46,875 bases of DNA from a bacterium (GTDB lineage Bacteria > Cyanobacteriota > Vampirovibrionia > Gastranaerophilales > Gastranaerophilaceae): assembly GCA_017478515.1 (NCBI GenBank), contig JAFVDH010000047.1, forward strand, positions 1 to 46,875, given 5' to 3'. Below the pieces are notes generated by a model. That model did not search any database, had not been told where the DNA came from, and saw only the letters and a program-made list of their open reading frames with translations. Below are positions 27,401 through 35,590 of this stretch, in pieces (within the stretch, counting starts at the first letter, position 1; each line of letters begins with the position of its first letter). Both the position numbers and the translations under genes were made by a program.

Positions 27401-27824
27401 TATTCCATTCCAACCTTTCATCAGTTTGGTCATATGACTTCAAAAGCGGATGTCCATCCCAGTCTTCAGGCATATACAAACGTTCTAATTTTTCATTGCC
27501 CACAAAATTTATACCGAATAAGTCATGAATTTCGCATTCATCAAAATGTGCACTTTTATATAAATGTGTAACACTGGCCGCTTCGTCTTTTACCTTTGTC
27601 ACAACATTTAAAAACTCATTATTTTCAGTTGAATACAATCTATAAGTAAGTTGTACAAAATCGGTACAGTCCGCTGCAATTATTTGTGATAAAACATCAA
27701 AATCAACATAATTTTTAGTCTTCAAAAATGAAATCACATCAACAATGTTTTTTTCAACAAAAATATAATAATCATAAACTAGTACATCAGGAAAGTACTC
27801 TTTCAATAAATCAGTATTAATCAA
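27384..27824 (-). CDS. nuoC: NADH-quinone oxidoreductase subunit C (30 kDa)
   Basis: A 146-aa peripheral-arm subunit, separate from NuoD (in some bacteria the two are fused). It carries the NuoC signature around residues 90-140: [18 protein letters not shown] followed by [17 protein letters not shown]. It begins with TTG ([11 protein letters not shown]) inside the 3' end of nuoB (8-bp overlap), with a G-rich ribosome binding site about 6 nt upstream. No in-frame ATG serves better. Confidence 0.93.
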   Translation of the reverse strand: MINTDLLKEYFPDVLVYDYYIFVEKNIVDVISFLKTKNYVDFDVLSQIIAADCTDFVQLTYRLYSTENNEFLNVVTKVKDEAASVTHLYKSAHFDECEIHDLFGINFVGNEKLERLYMPEDWDGHPLLKSYDQTDERLEWNNDQSL

Positions 27825-28374
27825 TATTAACCCCCCAAGTCATAATATTCAGCCCGTTATCAGAAACTAAAAGTTCATTTTCTTCTTTCAAGTAAGAACA
27901 ATGTTTCATAACAAATTGACGTCTATCAAGAATAGATTCTTTTTTAATCTTATTCTGAAGTTTAATAATGGCATCCAATAGTGCTTCCGGTTTAGGAGGG
28001 CACATAGGAAGATAAATATCTACGGGAATAATCTTATCAATCCCATTAACAACAGAATAAGAGTCATAAAACATGCCACCACCGCAAGTACAAGCACCCA
28101 TAGCGATAACATATTTTGGTTCAGGCATTTGCTGATACAATTTTAAAAGAGCGGGAGCCATTTTATGGGTAATAGTTCCGGCACAAATTAATAAATCAGC
28201 CTGTCTCGGCGAACCTCGAAAAACCTCTGAACCAAATCTTGCAATATCATAATCCGCAGCAGAAGTTTGCATCATTTCAATACCACAGCACGATGTTGCA
28301 AATGTTAAAGGCCAAAGCGAATTTGCTCTACCCCAATTTAGAAAATAATCTATACAGGAAACAACTACATTCAT
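27817..28374 (-). CDS. nuoB: NADH-quinone oxidoreductase subunit B (N2 cluster)
   Basis: A 185-aa subunit that holds the terminal 4Fe-4S cluster N2 reducing quinone. Expected ligands are C29 and C30 (TSCCGIEMM), C95 (GACTCGGG) and C125 (PMCPPKPE); C97 is an additional cysteine. The segments [21 protein letters not shown] and [20 protein letters not shown] are typical. The ATG overlaps the nuoA stop by 4 bp (ATGA), with GGGAG upstream. Confidence 0.97.
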   Translation of the reverse strand: MNVVVSCIDYFLNWGRANSLWPLTFATSCCGIEMMQTSAADYDIARFGSEVFRGSPRQADLLICAGTITHKMAPALLKLYQQMPEPKYVIAMGACTCGGGMFYDSYSVVNGIDKIIPVDIYLPMCPPKPEALLDAIIKLQNKIKKESILDRRQFVMKHCSYLKEENELLVSDNGLNIMTWGVNID

Positions 28375-28727
28375 TTTCTGTCTCCCAGCATATTATTAAT
28401 TAATATAAAACATAATGCAAAAAGCAAAATTAGCGTAAAAAATATAATTTCAAAAACTAAAAATGCTGGCATTTTATTAAACGTAACCGCAAATGGGAAT
28501 AAAAAAAATGTAACGACATCAAATATCAAAAAAATTACTGCATAATTGAGATATCTAAAATCAAACTGAAGTTTAGCATCTGAGAATAAATTCATACCGC
28601 ATTCATAAATTTGAGATTTTTCATCAGATTCATTCTTATAACCGCAAATAAAGCCTGCAATAACAGATGCAGCCGCAAATATTATTGATAACAAAGTAAA
28701 AATAATTAAGTAAACTGTTTCTGCCAA
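28371..28727 (-). CDS. nuoA: NADH-quinone oxidoreductase subunit A
   Basis: A 118-aa, three-helix subunit and the first gene of the operon. It shows the family motif [40 protein letters not shown] with the conserved Asp/Glu residues (cited here only in part: [21 protein letters not shown]). The start is TTG with GGGGGCGG just upstream; the nearby ATG is out of frame. The promoter should lie in the 80 bp shared with the divergent TPR gene, where minus-strand TATAAA is visible near 28738-28743. Confidence 0.94.
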   Translation of the reverse strand: MAETVYLIIFTLLSIIFAAASVIAGFICGYKNESDEKSQIYECGMNLFSDAKLQFDFRYLNYAVIFLIFDVVTFFLFPFAVTFNKMPAFLVFEIIFFTLILLFALCFILINNMLGDRK

Positions 28728-28767
28728 AGTCCGCCCCCATTTATATTAATGATACAAAAAAACTTCA

Positions 28768-28776
28768 TGTTATAAT
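28768..28776 (+). promoter_or_regulatory. Extended -10 promoter of the TPR gene
   Basis: TGTTATAAT, identical to the element at 9512-9520, but here the ATG lies 31 nt further on, so the mRNA would have a leader of about 25 nt without a Shine-Dalgarno. Confidence 0.5.
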
Positions 28777-28807
28777 AGTTATTGTTGTGATTTATTAAGC
28801 AAATTAT

Positions 28808-29416
28808 ATGAAAAATTTTAAGCAATTTATATTACTCACCTATCTGTTAATTATGCCTATTTATGTGTATGCACTGGAAGCTGGCATTGAGTATGACGGT
28901 GTATATATAGACTATGAGACATTTAACTACGAAGAATGGAATTCGATAGCTAAAAGCCATCTTGAACTTGCTCGTAACGCAAAGAATGATGCCGATAGAA
29001 AAAAAAATTACGGATTAGCCGCAGGTGCATACCAGACAATGATAAAAGTTTATCCAGCAGATGCGGAAGTTATGGCGACACTCGGTCATATATACGGAAA
29101 AATGAACAAACCAGTGCATGCAAAAGCATTTTTGGACAGAGGACTAAATCTTGAATTAAAAAATCCTCTTGTTAACTACTATTACGGAATTTTCAGGGAA
29201 GATGAAAAAGATTACAGAAAAGCACTCAAGTTTTATAATTTTGCTTATCAATACGGCATGGAAAATGATGCCGATTTAAATATGCGTCTTGCCATTGTTA
29301 ACGCTAAACTTGGAGAACTTGAGAAATCCTCGTTTTATTATCTTAAAGCTTGTGAACTGCTTAAAAATAATAATTTAAAAGACAAAATACGCCAATTAGA
29401 TGACTTAAAAAAATAA
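28808..29416 (+). CDS. Secreted TPR-repeat protein, 202 aa
   Basis: The N-terminal signal peptide (MKNFKQFILLTYLLIMPIYVYA, cleavage near ALEAG) is followed by three to four tetratricopeptide repeats from about residue 50 to 195; good repeat cores are KNYGLAAGAYQTMIKVYPAD, AEVMATLGHIYGKMNKPVHA and NPLVNYYYGIFREDEKDYRK. TPRs act as protein-docking scaffolds, so a periplasmic adaptor role is likely; no partner can be named. It lies 47 bp ahead of the glycosidase gene on the same strand and may be coexpressed with it. It is divergent from the nuo operon. No ribosome binding site is obvious. Confidence 0.85.
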   Translation: MKNFKQFILLTYLLIMPIYVYALEAGIEYDGVYIDYETFNYEEWNSIAKSHLELARNAKNDADRKKNYGLAAGAYQTMIKVYPADAEVMATLGHIYGKMNKPVHAKAFLDRGLNLELKNPLVNYYYGIFREDEKDYRKALKFYNFAYQYGMENDADLNMRLAIVNAKLGELEKSSFYYLKACELLKNNNLKDKIRQLDDLKK

Positions 29417-29463
29417 TTATATTTTATTATATAATTAAATAGGGATTTGGAGATATCGATTTA

Positions 29464-31296
29464 ATGATTAAGAAAAAGTATTTGTTATTGATATTTGTAG
29501 TATTATTTCAGTTATTTATGCCGGTACAGGCAAAAAATGAGGACACATGCAGTATAAATCCATGGATGCCATATAACTGCAAAAGGCATGAAGTAACATT
29601 TTCACAAGAAATGTACAAAATTAGTGCAATAGACCCGTCAAGTACAACAAATCCTACAGGCAGCTATTATCCAGGATTGAGAGGTGCAAATCAACTTGTT
29701 GTTTATACACCTAAATTCGGTGCAACAACTGGAACAAATGAATACGGGGGAGAAGCCATTGTTGTAGGGAATACAGTGGTTAGTTTGAGTGGCGCTGATT
29801 CATTAATTCCTGAAAACGGTCTGGTTATAAGCGGTCATGGTAAAGCAAAAAAATGGATGAACGAAAATTTAATGGTGGGCACAAAAATTTATATTGATAA
29901 ATATAATAAAAATATTTATGCCTACATTACCTCTGAAAGTTTTATATACGATGCACAAGAAAAAATTAACGAAGCAAATTCTATGATTAATTATTATCAA
30001 AGTAATCTGCTAAATTATGATTCTACACTTCCAAGGGCATACATTTCTCGTGCAAACTATTATTTAAGAAGAGCAAAACACAGCCCAATAAATGTTCAAA
30101 AGTACTCTACACTGTCTATTGAACATGCAAACGGTGCTATTGCAAGTGCTGTACCATATAAGGAAAACGAATTAAAGGGTGTTTGGATAAGACCGACTGC
30201 TACATCTAAAACCGCTATTATCAATACATTAAATGATATGCAAAAAAACGGTATAAATAACGTATTTCTTGAAACATTTTTTCACGGTAAAACAATTTAT
30301 CCGAGCAACGTAATGAGAAGTTACGGTTTTATACCTCAAAATGAATGTTTCGTTGGTATTGACCCTCTAAGAATATGGATTCAGGAGGCACATAAGCGTA
30401 ATATTAAAGTAAATATTTGGTTTGAAACTTTTTACGTAGGAAATAAAGTTCCGTCACAATACCCTGATTCAATACTTGCAAAACATCCTGAATGGGCAAA
30501 TGTAAATCGTGCAAATGCAAATAAAGAAGGACTCCATCCGTCTTTATCGGAACATAACGGATATTTTCTTGACCCCGCAAATCCTGAAGTTCAAGATTTT
30601 GCATTAAATTTACTTAAAGAAATTGTTATCAATTACAAACCCGATGGAATAAATATTGACTATATTCGTTATCCTCAATCAATTGCAGGAAATTATTCGG
30701 GTTATATTGACTCAAATTGGGGATACACAAAATTTGCAAGAGAAGAATTTAAAGGAATGTACGGCGTTGACCCGTATGACATAACTACAAAAGACTATAG
30801 ATGGGAATTATGGTGTAAATACAGACAAAACAAAATTGAACAAATGGTTCAAAAAGTTAGCTGTTTATGTCGTGCAAATAAAGTTTTATTTACGGCCGTA
30901 GTATTTCCAAACTTAAAACAAGCTGCAGAGGTAAAACAGCAAAACTGGAATAAATGGGCTCAGGCAGGTCTTGTTGACGGATTTACTCCGCTATTTTTAA
31001 CCTGTGACCCAAAAACGATGAAACAAATGGTATATGATTTTACAAAATATCTCTGCAATACAAATACTAAATTATACGCCGGATTGTTTGTAACCTTTAT
31101 GGGCGGGGCAGAAGAGGATTTGATAAGACAAGTTCATGAAACGAGAAAATGCAATTTGGGTGGAGTCATAATTTTTGATTATGCACATTTTGCCGAAAAA
31201 TATAAACGAATACTCTCTTGCAGTGCATTTGATGCCACACAATGCAAGGTAAGCGTTCCCAAAAAAGTAAGTGACTACAAGACAGGCAAGAAATAA
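29464..31296 (+). CDS. Secreted glycoside-hydrolase-like protein, GHL10 (DUF187) type
   Basis: A 610-aa exported protein with signal peptide MIKKKYLLLIFVVLFQLFMPVQA. The region from about 30 to 160 (GANQLVVYTPKFGATTGTNE, then NGLVISGHGKAKKW) looks like the beta-rich domain often found ahead of GHL10 or phosphodiester-glycosidase modules. A helical linker follows (160-235). From about 237 (LKGVWIRPTATSK) to 580 is a TIM-barrel GHL10 domain with NGINNVFLETFFHG, EAHKRNIKVNIWFETF, DPANPEVQDFALNLLKEIV and PDGINIDYIRYP, the Asp of the last motif being the likely acid. GHL10 proteins are thought to cleave cell-wall or exopolysaccharide glycans. The substrate is unknown. GGAG lies about 11 nt before the ATG. 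Confidence 0.85.
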   Translation: MIKKKYLLLIFVVLFQLFMPVQAKNEDTCSINPWMPYNCKRHEVTFSQEMYKISAIDPSSTTNPTGSYYPGLRGANQLVVYTPKFGATTGTNEYGGEAIVVGNTVVSLSGADSLIPENGLVISGHGKAKKWMNENLMVGTKIYIDKYNKNIYAYITSESFIYDAQEKINEANSMINYYQSNLLNYDSTLPRAYISRANYYLRRAKHSPINVQKYSTLSIEHANGAIASAVPYKENELKGVWIRPTATSKTAIINTLNDMQKNGINNVFLETFFHGKTIYPSNVMRSYGFIPQNECFVGIDPLRIWIQEAHKRNIKVNIWFETFYVGNKVPSQYPDSILAKHPEWANVNRANANKEGLHPSLSEHNGYFLDPANPEVQDFALNLLKEIVINYKPDGINIDYIRYPQSIAGNYSGYIDSNWGYTKFAREEFKGMYGVDPYDITTKDYRWELWCKYRQNKIEQMVQKVSCLCRANKVLFTAVVFPNLKQAAEVKQQNWNKWAQAGLVDGFTPLFLTCDPKTMKQMVYDFTKYLCNTNTKLYAGLFVTFMGGAEEDLIRQVHETRKCNLGGVIIFDYAHFAEKYKRILSCSAFDATQCKVSVPKKVSDYKTGKK

Positions 31297-31307
31297 GGAT
31301 TAAATAA

Positions 31308-31538
31308 ATGTTTGACAAATATGATGACGAAGACGACATACAAGAAGAACCCCAAGAAGAAAAAAGAGAAAAACGACCATTTTTGGGAATAACGTTTGAA
31401 TGCTGCAATACTTATGCACGTATATACAAAAATAAAGAGGGTACAGCTTATGTTGGCAGATGTCCAAAATGTATGCGTTCAATTAGAGTTCCTATAGGAA
31501 AAGGCGGGACTGGTCAAAGATTTTTTAGAGGCAGATAA
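31308..31538 (+). CDS. Small Cys-rich (possible zinc-ribbon) conserved protein, 76 aa
   Basis: The acidic N-terminus (1-20, DEDDIQEEPQEE) is followed by a compact domain containing ITFECCNTYARIYKNKEGTA, then GRCPKCMRSIRV and a Gly-rich end with GTGQRFF. A CC pair plus CPKC could bind one zinc ion. I recall similar short proteins in distant phyla such as Planctomycetes, with the same CN-x-YARIY and RCP-x-C pattern, but know no function. It sits 11 bp after the glycosidase and 21 bp before the peptidase, so the three genes probably share a transcript. AAGGA lies upstream of the ATG. Confidence 0.8.
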   Translation: MFDKYDDEDDIQEEPQEEKREKRPFLGITFECCNTYARIYKNKEGTAYVGRCPKCMRSIRVPIGKGGTGQRFFRGR

Positions 31539-31559
31539 TATTAAAGTAAGGCGGTAAAT

Positions 31560-32711
31560 ATGGAAAAATTAAGAAAGGAATATGAATTAATAGATATTTT
31601 TTATAATTTAACAAGCATACCATCTCCATCTCTGCATGAAGAAAAGGTTGTAGAATGGGTTAAAGATTTTTGCAAAAAAGAACAACTTGACGTTACAACA
31701 GATGACTACAATAATGTTATTATAAAACTACCAGCTACTGATGAATCTAAACCAATTATGGCACTTTCATCACATATGGACGTTGTTGGAGATGATTCTC
31801 CCGTTAATCCTACACTGGATGGGGTTTTTATTCACGCTCAGGGCAGAACTCTTGGCGGAGACGATAAATTTGGTATGTCAGCAGCCTTAAAACTTCTTAA
31901 AGACATAAAAAATTCTGACCTAAAACATGGCGGTCTGGAAATTGTATTCACAAGAGATGAAGAAAATGGTATGTCAGGAATTAAGAATTTCGATTTTTCG
32001 AAGTTAAATTCAAAATATGTTATAGTATGTGATGCAGATGAATTCGGTGTATTGCAAGTTTCAGGTGCAAGTTACTGCAACGGTCATATCGAAATAACTT
32101 GTAAAGGCGGTCATTCCGGAATAGAAATTTCCGACAAAACAAAACCTAATGCTGCAAAATTAATTGCCGAATTGTGTAATGATATTCCTCAAGGAGTTTA
32201 TTATGAAGACGAAACAGGCGTTGTAACATCAATAAATTTAGGCGGAATAAAAGGCGGAGATTTAAATGTAACTAACGTATTAAATCCTTATGCCGAAGCA
32301 ACTTATTCAATTAGAAGTGCAGATTTGTCTAAAGAAAATGAATTAATTGACAAAATAATGAAAATTGTAGAACAATTTAACAAAAAATACGAGGGTATTG
32401 CAAAGGCTAATGCTGAATTTAAACAAAAAATGCCTGCATTTGAAAAATCAAACGATACATATATTCCTGAAATTTTTGAAAAAGCTGCAAAAAAATTAGG
32501 CGTAAAATATGTAATTAATTCATTCCATGCTGGAGCAGAAACCCACATATACTGCCAGCACAAGAATTCAAAAGGCGAAAAATTTATACCATTTTTAATG
32601 GGACTGGCAAATCTTTATAACATGCATTCAGCTGATGAAAAGATTGATTATAAAAGCTTTTTAAAAGGCTATGAACTTCTAAAGGAATTTTTCTTCGAGT
32701 TCAACAAATAA
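31560..32711 (+). CDS. M20-family peptidase, PepT-like (tripeptide aminopeptidase)
   Basis: A 383-aa di-zinc exopeptidase. The metal-site pattern is complete: SSHMDVVGD (His and Asp), LGGDDKFGM (bridging Asp), FTRDEENGMSG (catalytic Glu and metal Glu), VCDADEFG (Asp), and a C-terminal NMHSADEKI (His). A dimerisation domain occupies about residues 185-290. The layout with HAQGRTLGGDDKFG fits PepT-like cytosolic peptidases; the exact substrate, tripeptide or other, is not provable. It has no signal peptide. Its last 33 bp overlap the end of the convergent tmk gene. It is the third gene of a run with the glycosidase and the small Cys-rich protein. Confidence 0.9.
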   Translation: MEKLRKEYELIDIFYNLTSIPSPSLHEEKVVEWVKDFCKKEQLDVTTDDYNNVIIKLPATDESKPIMALSSHMDVVGDDSPVNPTLDGVFIHAQGRTLGGDDKFGMSAALKLLKDIKNSDLKHGGLEIVFTRDEENGMSGIKNFDFSKLNSKYVIVCDADEFGVLQVSGASYCNGHIEITCKGGHSGIEISDKTKPNAAKLIAELCNDIPQGVYYEDETGVVTSINLGGIKGGDLNVTNVLNPYAEATYSIRSADLSKENELIDKIMKIVEQFNKKYEGIAKANAEFKQKMPAFEKSNDTYIPEIFEKAAKKLGVKYVINSFHAGAETHIYCQHKNSKGEKFIPFLMGLANLYNMHSADEKIDYKSFLKGYELLKEFFFEFNK

Positions 32712-33305
32712 ATCTACAACTTGTTTATGAATATTTTCAATTGAATCAACGGAGTTAATAACCTTAACTCTGTTTGGTTCTTTTCGAGCAATTTCTAAAT
32801 ACCCGTTTCTAACCCTGTTAAAGAAATCTTTTCCTGCAGATTCAATACGGTCTTTTTTACTTCCGACACGAGCCATAGAGGTCTCAACATCAATATCAAA
32901 TACATATGTTAAATCCGGTTTTAATCCACTGGTTGCAATATTATTCAACATATCTATTCTATCAACATCCAATTGTCGGCCATACCCTTGATAAGCAAGA
33001 GAAGAATCAGTATGTCTGTCGGAAATTACAATTTTACCAGCAGAAACATTCTTTTTAACAATTATATCAACATTTTGTGCTCTGTCAGCAAGAAATAAAA
33101 AGGATTCACAAACAGATGAAACCTCACCATCATAATCAAGCAAAAGTTCTCTTATTTTTTCACCAAGCCCCTTACAGCCGGGTTCACGAGTTAAGACAAC
33201 TTCATAGCCTTTTTTTTCAAGGTATTCTATTAAAAGGTTAATTTGAGTTGTTTTTCCACAGCCATCCTGTCCCTCAAAAGTAATAAACATACCCTTTTTT
33301 GACAT
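32679..33305 (-). CDS. tmk: Thymidylate kinase
   Basis: dTMP kinase, an essential step in dTTP synthesis. The 208 aa length is typical. The P-loop is GQDGCGKTT (12-20) after MFITFE, then LTREPGCKGLGEKIRELLL (DR-x-EP region), ISDRHTDSSLAYQGYGR (the usual DRY/DRF motif here as DRH) and the LTYVFDIDVETSMARVG segment. I start at the ATG at 33303-33305, with AGGAG 5 nt upstream; an in-frame ATG 36 bp earlier has none. It lies downstream of rplA but behind a strong terminator, so it needs its own promoter. Confidence 0.95.
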   Translation of the reverse strand: MSKKGMFITFEGQDGCGKTTQINLLIEYLEKKGYEVVLTREPGCKGLGEKIRELLLDYDGEVSSVCESFLFLADRAQNVDIIVKKNVSAGKIVISDRHTDSSLAYQGYGRQLDVDRIDMLNNIATSGLKPDLTYVFDIDVETSMARVGSKKDRIESAGKDFFNRVRNGYLEIARKEPNRVKVINSVDSIENIHKQVVDLFVELEEKFL

Positions 33306-33384
33306 AACTACTCCTAACAATAAGTTAACAATTATAGACAAAATACATAGACCGAAATCAACAAAAAATGGTTATGCAATAATA

Positions 33385-33414
33385 AAGGGCGGGAACAATC
33401 TTGTTCCCGCCCTT
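33385..33414 (-). terminator. Strong terminator after rplA
   Basis: A 14-bp perfect inverted repeat (AAGGGCGGGAACAA and its complement) with a tiny loop, T-rich after it on the minus strand, 13 bp past the rplA stop. It ends the ribosomal-protein operon. Confidence 0.9.
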
Positions 33415-33426
33415 GTAAATTAATTA

Positions 33427-34152
33427 TTAGCCAACAACTTCTCTAACTTCAGTAGCCAAGTTTTTAGAATCTAATTTAATACCAGGCCCCATAGTAGTTG
33501 TTAAATAAACAGATTTAACATAAGTACCTTTAGCAGAAGCAGGTTTAGCTCTCAAAATTGCATCTGCAAGAGTTGCAAAGTTTTTAACCAAATCTTCTTC
33601 AGAGAATTCAACTTTTCCGATAGGACAGTGAATCATACCTTGTTTATCTGCTCTGAATTCAACTTTACCGGCTTTAGCATCTTTAACTGCACCGGCAACA
33701 TCTAAAGTAACAGTTCCTGTTTTAGGATTTGGCATCAAACCTTTAGGCCCTAAAACACGACCCAATTTACCAAGCATACCCATACAATCAGGAGTTGCAA
33801 TTAATGTGTCAAATTCAAACCAACCGCCTTCAATTTTTTCAATGATTTCTTCAGCACCGGCAGCATCAGCACCTGCATTAAGAGCTTCAGTAGCCTTAGC
33901 ACCTTTGGCTATAACACAAACTCTGACTGTTTTACCTAAACCGGCAGGTAATACAGTTGTTGAACGTACTTGTTGATCAGCATGTTTTACTTCAATACCC
34001 AATCTCATGTGACATTCAACAGTTTCATTAAAGTGAGAAACTTCTTTAGAAATTTCTTTTAGTTTTTTGATAGCATCAACTGCAGAAGCAGGTTGAGAGA
34101 ACCCTTCTAACATTTCAGCTATTTTCTTTTGTTTTTTTGTTAATTTTGACAT
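33427..34152 (-). CDS. rplA: 50S ribosomal protein L1
   Basis: A 241-aa protein of the mobile L1 stalk, which guides deacylated tRNA out of the E site. Signatures are [51 protein letters not shown] and [19 protein letters not shown] (quoted in parts of the conserved L1 fold). L1 is also the translational repressor of its own operon in many bacteria, by binding a leader that mimics its 23S site. GAAAGGA lies before the ATG. In this window L1 is the last gene of the operon: rplJ and rplL do not follow. Confidence 0.97.
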   Translation of the reverse strand: MSKLTKKQKKIAEMLEGFSQPASAVDAIKKLKEISKEVSHFNETVECHMRLGIEVKHADQQVRSTTVLPAGLGKTVRVCVIAKGAKATEALNAGADAAGAEEIIEKIEGGWFEFDTLIATPDCMGMLGKLGRVLGPKGLMPNPKTGTVTLDVAGAVKDAKAGKVEFRADKQGMIHCPIGKVEFSEEDLVKNFATLADAILRAKPASAKGTYVKSVYLTTTMGPGIKLDSKNLATEVREVVG

Positions 34153-34168
34153 TTTAAATTTCCTTTCG

Positions 34169-34197
34169 TGGTATTAACGGACTATACAGTCCTTCCA
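34169..34197 (-). promoter_or_regulatory. Intergenic hairpin before rplA, candidate ribosomal-protein binding site
   Basis: On the RNA strand, TGG-AA precedes the stem GGACT-GTAT-AGTCC, and CCA-C follows. The outer TGG/CCA and the inner 5-bp stem are separated by an asymmetric internal loop (2 nt on one side, about 7 on the other). GAAAGGA, the rplA ribosome binding site, follows directly. The element before rplK (34654-34683) has the same plan with different stem bases. The compensating differences suggest conserved structure. Confidence 0.5.
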
Positions 34198-34208
34198 GTC
34201 CAATGTAA

Positions 34209-34637
34209 CTAGTCTTCTTTTACTGTTACACCCATAGCTCTACATGAGCCTTTAATCATTTCAACTGCTGCATCCATAGTTGTAGCATTCAAATCGTCCA
34301 TTTTAATTTTAGCGATTTCTTCCAATTGAGCTCTTGTTATTTCACCAACTTTATCTTTGTTAGGTGCTGCAGAACCTTTAGGAATATTTAATGCTTTTTT
34401 AATTAATACCGGAGCAGGAGGTGATTTTGTGATAAAAGTAAAACTTCTATCTTCATAAACATCAATAACAACAGGAATAATATAACCTGCTTGAGATTCT
34501 GTTCTGGCGTTAAATTGCTTACAAAAATCCATAATGTTAACACCATGTTGACCTAAAGCCGGCCCAACAGGAGGAGATGGATTAGCCTTTCCGGCTTGAA
34601 TTTGAAGCTTAATTTTGCCTACTACTTTTTTTGCCAT
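34209..34637 (-). CDS. rplK: 50S ribosomal protein L11
   Basis: A 142-aa protein of the GTPase-associated centre. It has [39 protein letters not shown], and a C-terminal [10 protein letters not shown] motif. I start at the ATG at 34635-34637, preceded by AAAGGAT; an upstream in-frame start would add 11 residues that read through the hairpin region and are not part of L11. The gene order secE-nusG-rplK-rplA is the ancestral bacterial arrangement. Confidence 0.97.
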   Translation of the reverse strand: MAKKVVGKIKLQIQAGKANPSPPVGPALGQHGVNIMDFCKQFNARTESQAGYIIPVVIDVYEDRSFTFITKSPPAPVLIKKALNIPKGSAAPNKDKVGEITRAQLEEIAKIKMDDLNATTMDAAVEMIKGSCRAMGVTVKED

Positions 34638-34653
34638 TTTATTTATCCTTTCT

Positions 34654-34683
34654 GTGGTCAAGCGGGGCACTCACCCCTTCCAC
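34654..34683 (-). promoter_or_regulatory. Intergenic hairpin before rplK, twin of the rplA element
   Basis: On the RNA strand, GTGG-AA, then GGGG-TGAGTG-CCCC, a 6-nt unpaired stretch and CCAC. GTGG and CCAC can pair as an outer stem around an asymmetric internal loop, the same two-stem layout as at 34169-34197. The rplK ribosome binding site follows directly. Confidence 0.5.
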
Positions 34684-34686
34684 TTA

Positions 34687-35349
34687 TTATAATTTTTGAA
34701 TTTGTTTATATTCTAATTCCACAGGAGTTTCACGACCGAATATTGAAACATTTGCTCTTAATTTTGCCTTATCAGGATATACTTCAATTATATCACCGTC
34801 AAAGTCAGCAAATGGCCCTGAAATAATACGAACTTTATCACCAACTTTAACATCAAGTTCAATTTTTTGAACTTGAGTATCAGTTCTGTGGATAATTCTT
34901 TTAATTTCGCTTTCTTTAGCAGGAATAGGTTTTTTAGCAGAACCAACAAACTTTGTAACACCTGAGGTATGTCTTACCACATACCAGCTGTCTTCATCCA
35001 TAATCATTTCCACTAATACATAACCAGGGAATATTTTTTCGTCTTTTTCCTGTTTTTTACCGCCTTTAACCTGAGTAACAGTTTTTTGCGGAACTTCAAT
35101 TCTAAATATTTTATCAGCCATGTTCATATATTCAATACGTTTTTCAAGGTTTACTTTTACCTTATTTTCATAGCCTGAATATGTATGAACAATATACCAG
35201 CGTTTTTGATCTTTTTTAGCAGGTTTGTCAGTTTTAATATCAACGTGAACCTGTTCAGAAGTATTTTCTTCTAATTCGGAAGACTCTTCATTTGCATTGT
35301 CAATTACAGACTCTTCAATCATTTCTTCTTCTAATTTCTTTTTCGTCAT
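34687..35349 (-). CDS. nusG: Transcription termination/antitermination factor NusG
   Basis: A 220-aa transcription factor that binds RNA polymerase and links it to the ribosome or Rho. A Glu-rich N-terminal extension of about 45 residues precedes the NGN domain (KRWYIVHTYSGYENKVKVNL, KIFPGYVLVEMIMDEDSWYV, RHTSGVTKFVG). The C-terminal KOW domain contains GDKVRIISGPFADFDGDI. The acidic extension is longer than in E. coli but common in Cyanobacteria and Firmicutes. AGGTGG precedes the ATG; the gap to secE is 14 bp. Confidence 0.97.
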   Translation of the reverse strand: MTKKKLEEEMIEESVIDNANEESSELEENTSEQVHVDIKTDKPAKKDQKRWYIVHTYSGYENKVKVNLEKRIEYMNMADKIFRIEVPQKTVTQVKGGKKQEKDEKIFPGYVLVEMIMDEDSWYVVRHTSGVTKFVGSAKKPIPAKESEIKRIIHRTDTQVQKIELDVKVGDKVRIISGPFADFDGDIIEVYPDKAKLRANVSIFGRETPVELEYKQIQKL

Positions 35350-35363
35350 AAATCCACCTAAAT

Positions 35364-35561
35364 TTATTTCATAGGTATTAAACCTAAAAGTCCTTTAAAA
35401 ACCAAGTCAATAAGATAAACGCTAACAGTAAAAACAGCAACAATAGCGATAACAAAAATTGTTTCTGCAATAATTTGATTTTTTTCAGGCCAATTAATTT
35501 TGCTCCATTCAGATTTAACGCCTTTAAAGTATGTAACTATAGAATTTACGGTATTATTCAT
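35364..35561 (-). CDS. secE: Preprotein translocase subunit SecE
   Basis: A 65-aa single-helix form of SecE, which clamps SecY in the Sec translocon. A cytosolic amphipathic segment (FKGVKSEWSKINWPEKNQII, with the conserved W-x-K-x-x-WP-x) precedes one transmembrane helix (about 33-58). I start at the ATG at 35559-35561. The frame stays open 29 codons further upstream, but that stretch is the tRNA-Trp gene and its flank, so the longer ORF is an artefact. Confidence 0.95.
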   Translation of the reverse strand: MNNTVNSIVTYFKGVKSEWSKINWPEKNQIIAETIFVIAIVAVFTVSVYLIDLVFKGLLGLIPMK

Positions 35562-35590
35562 CTTAAAAACCTTATAAAATAATAACGACT

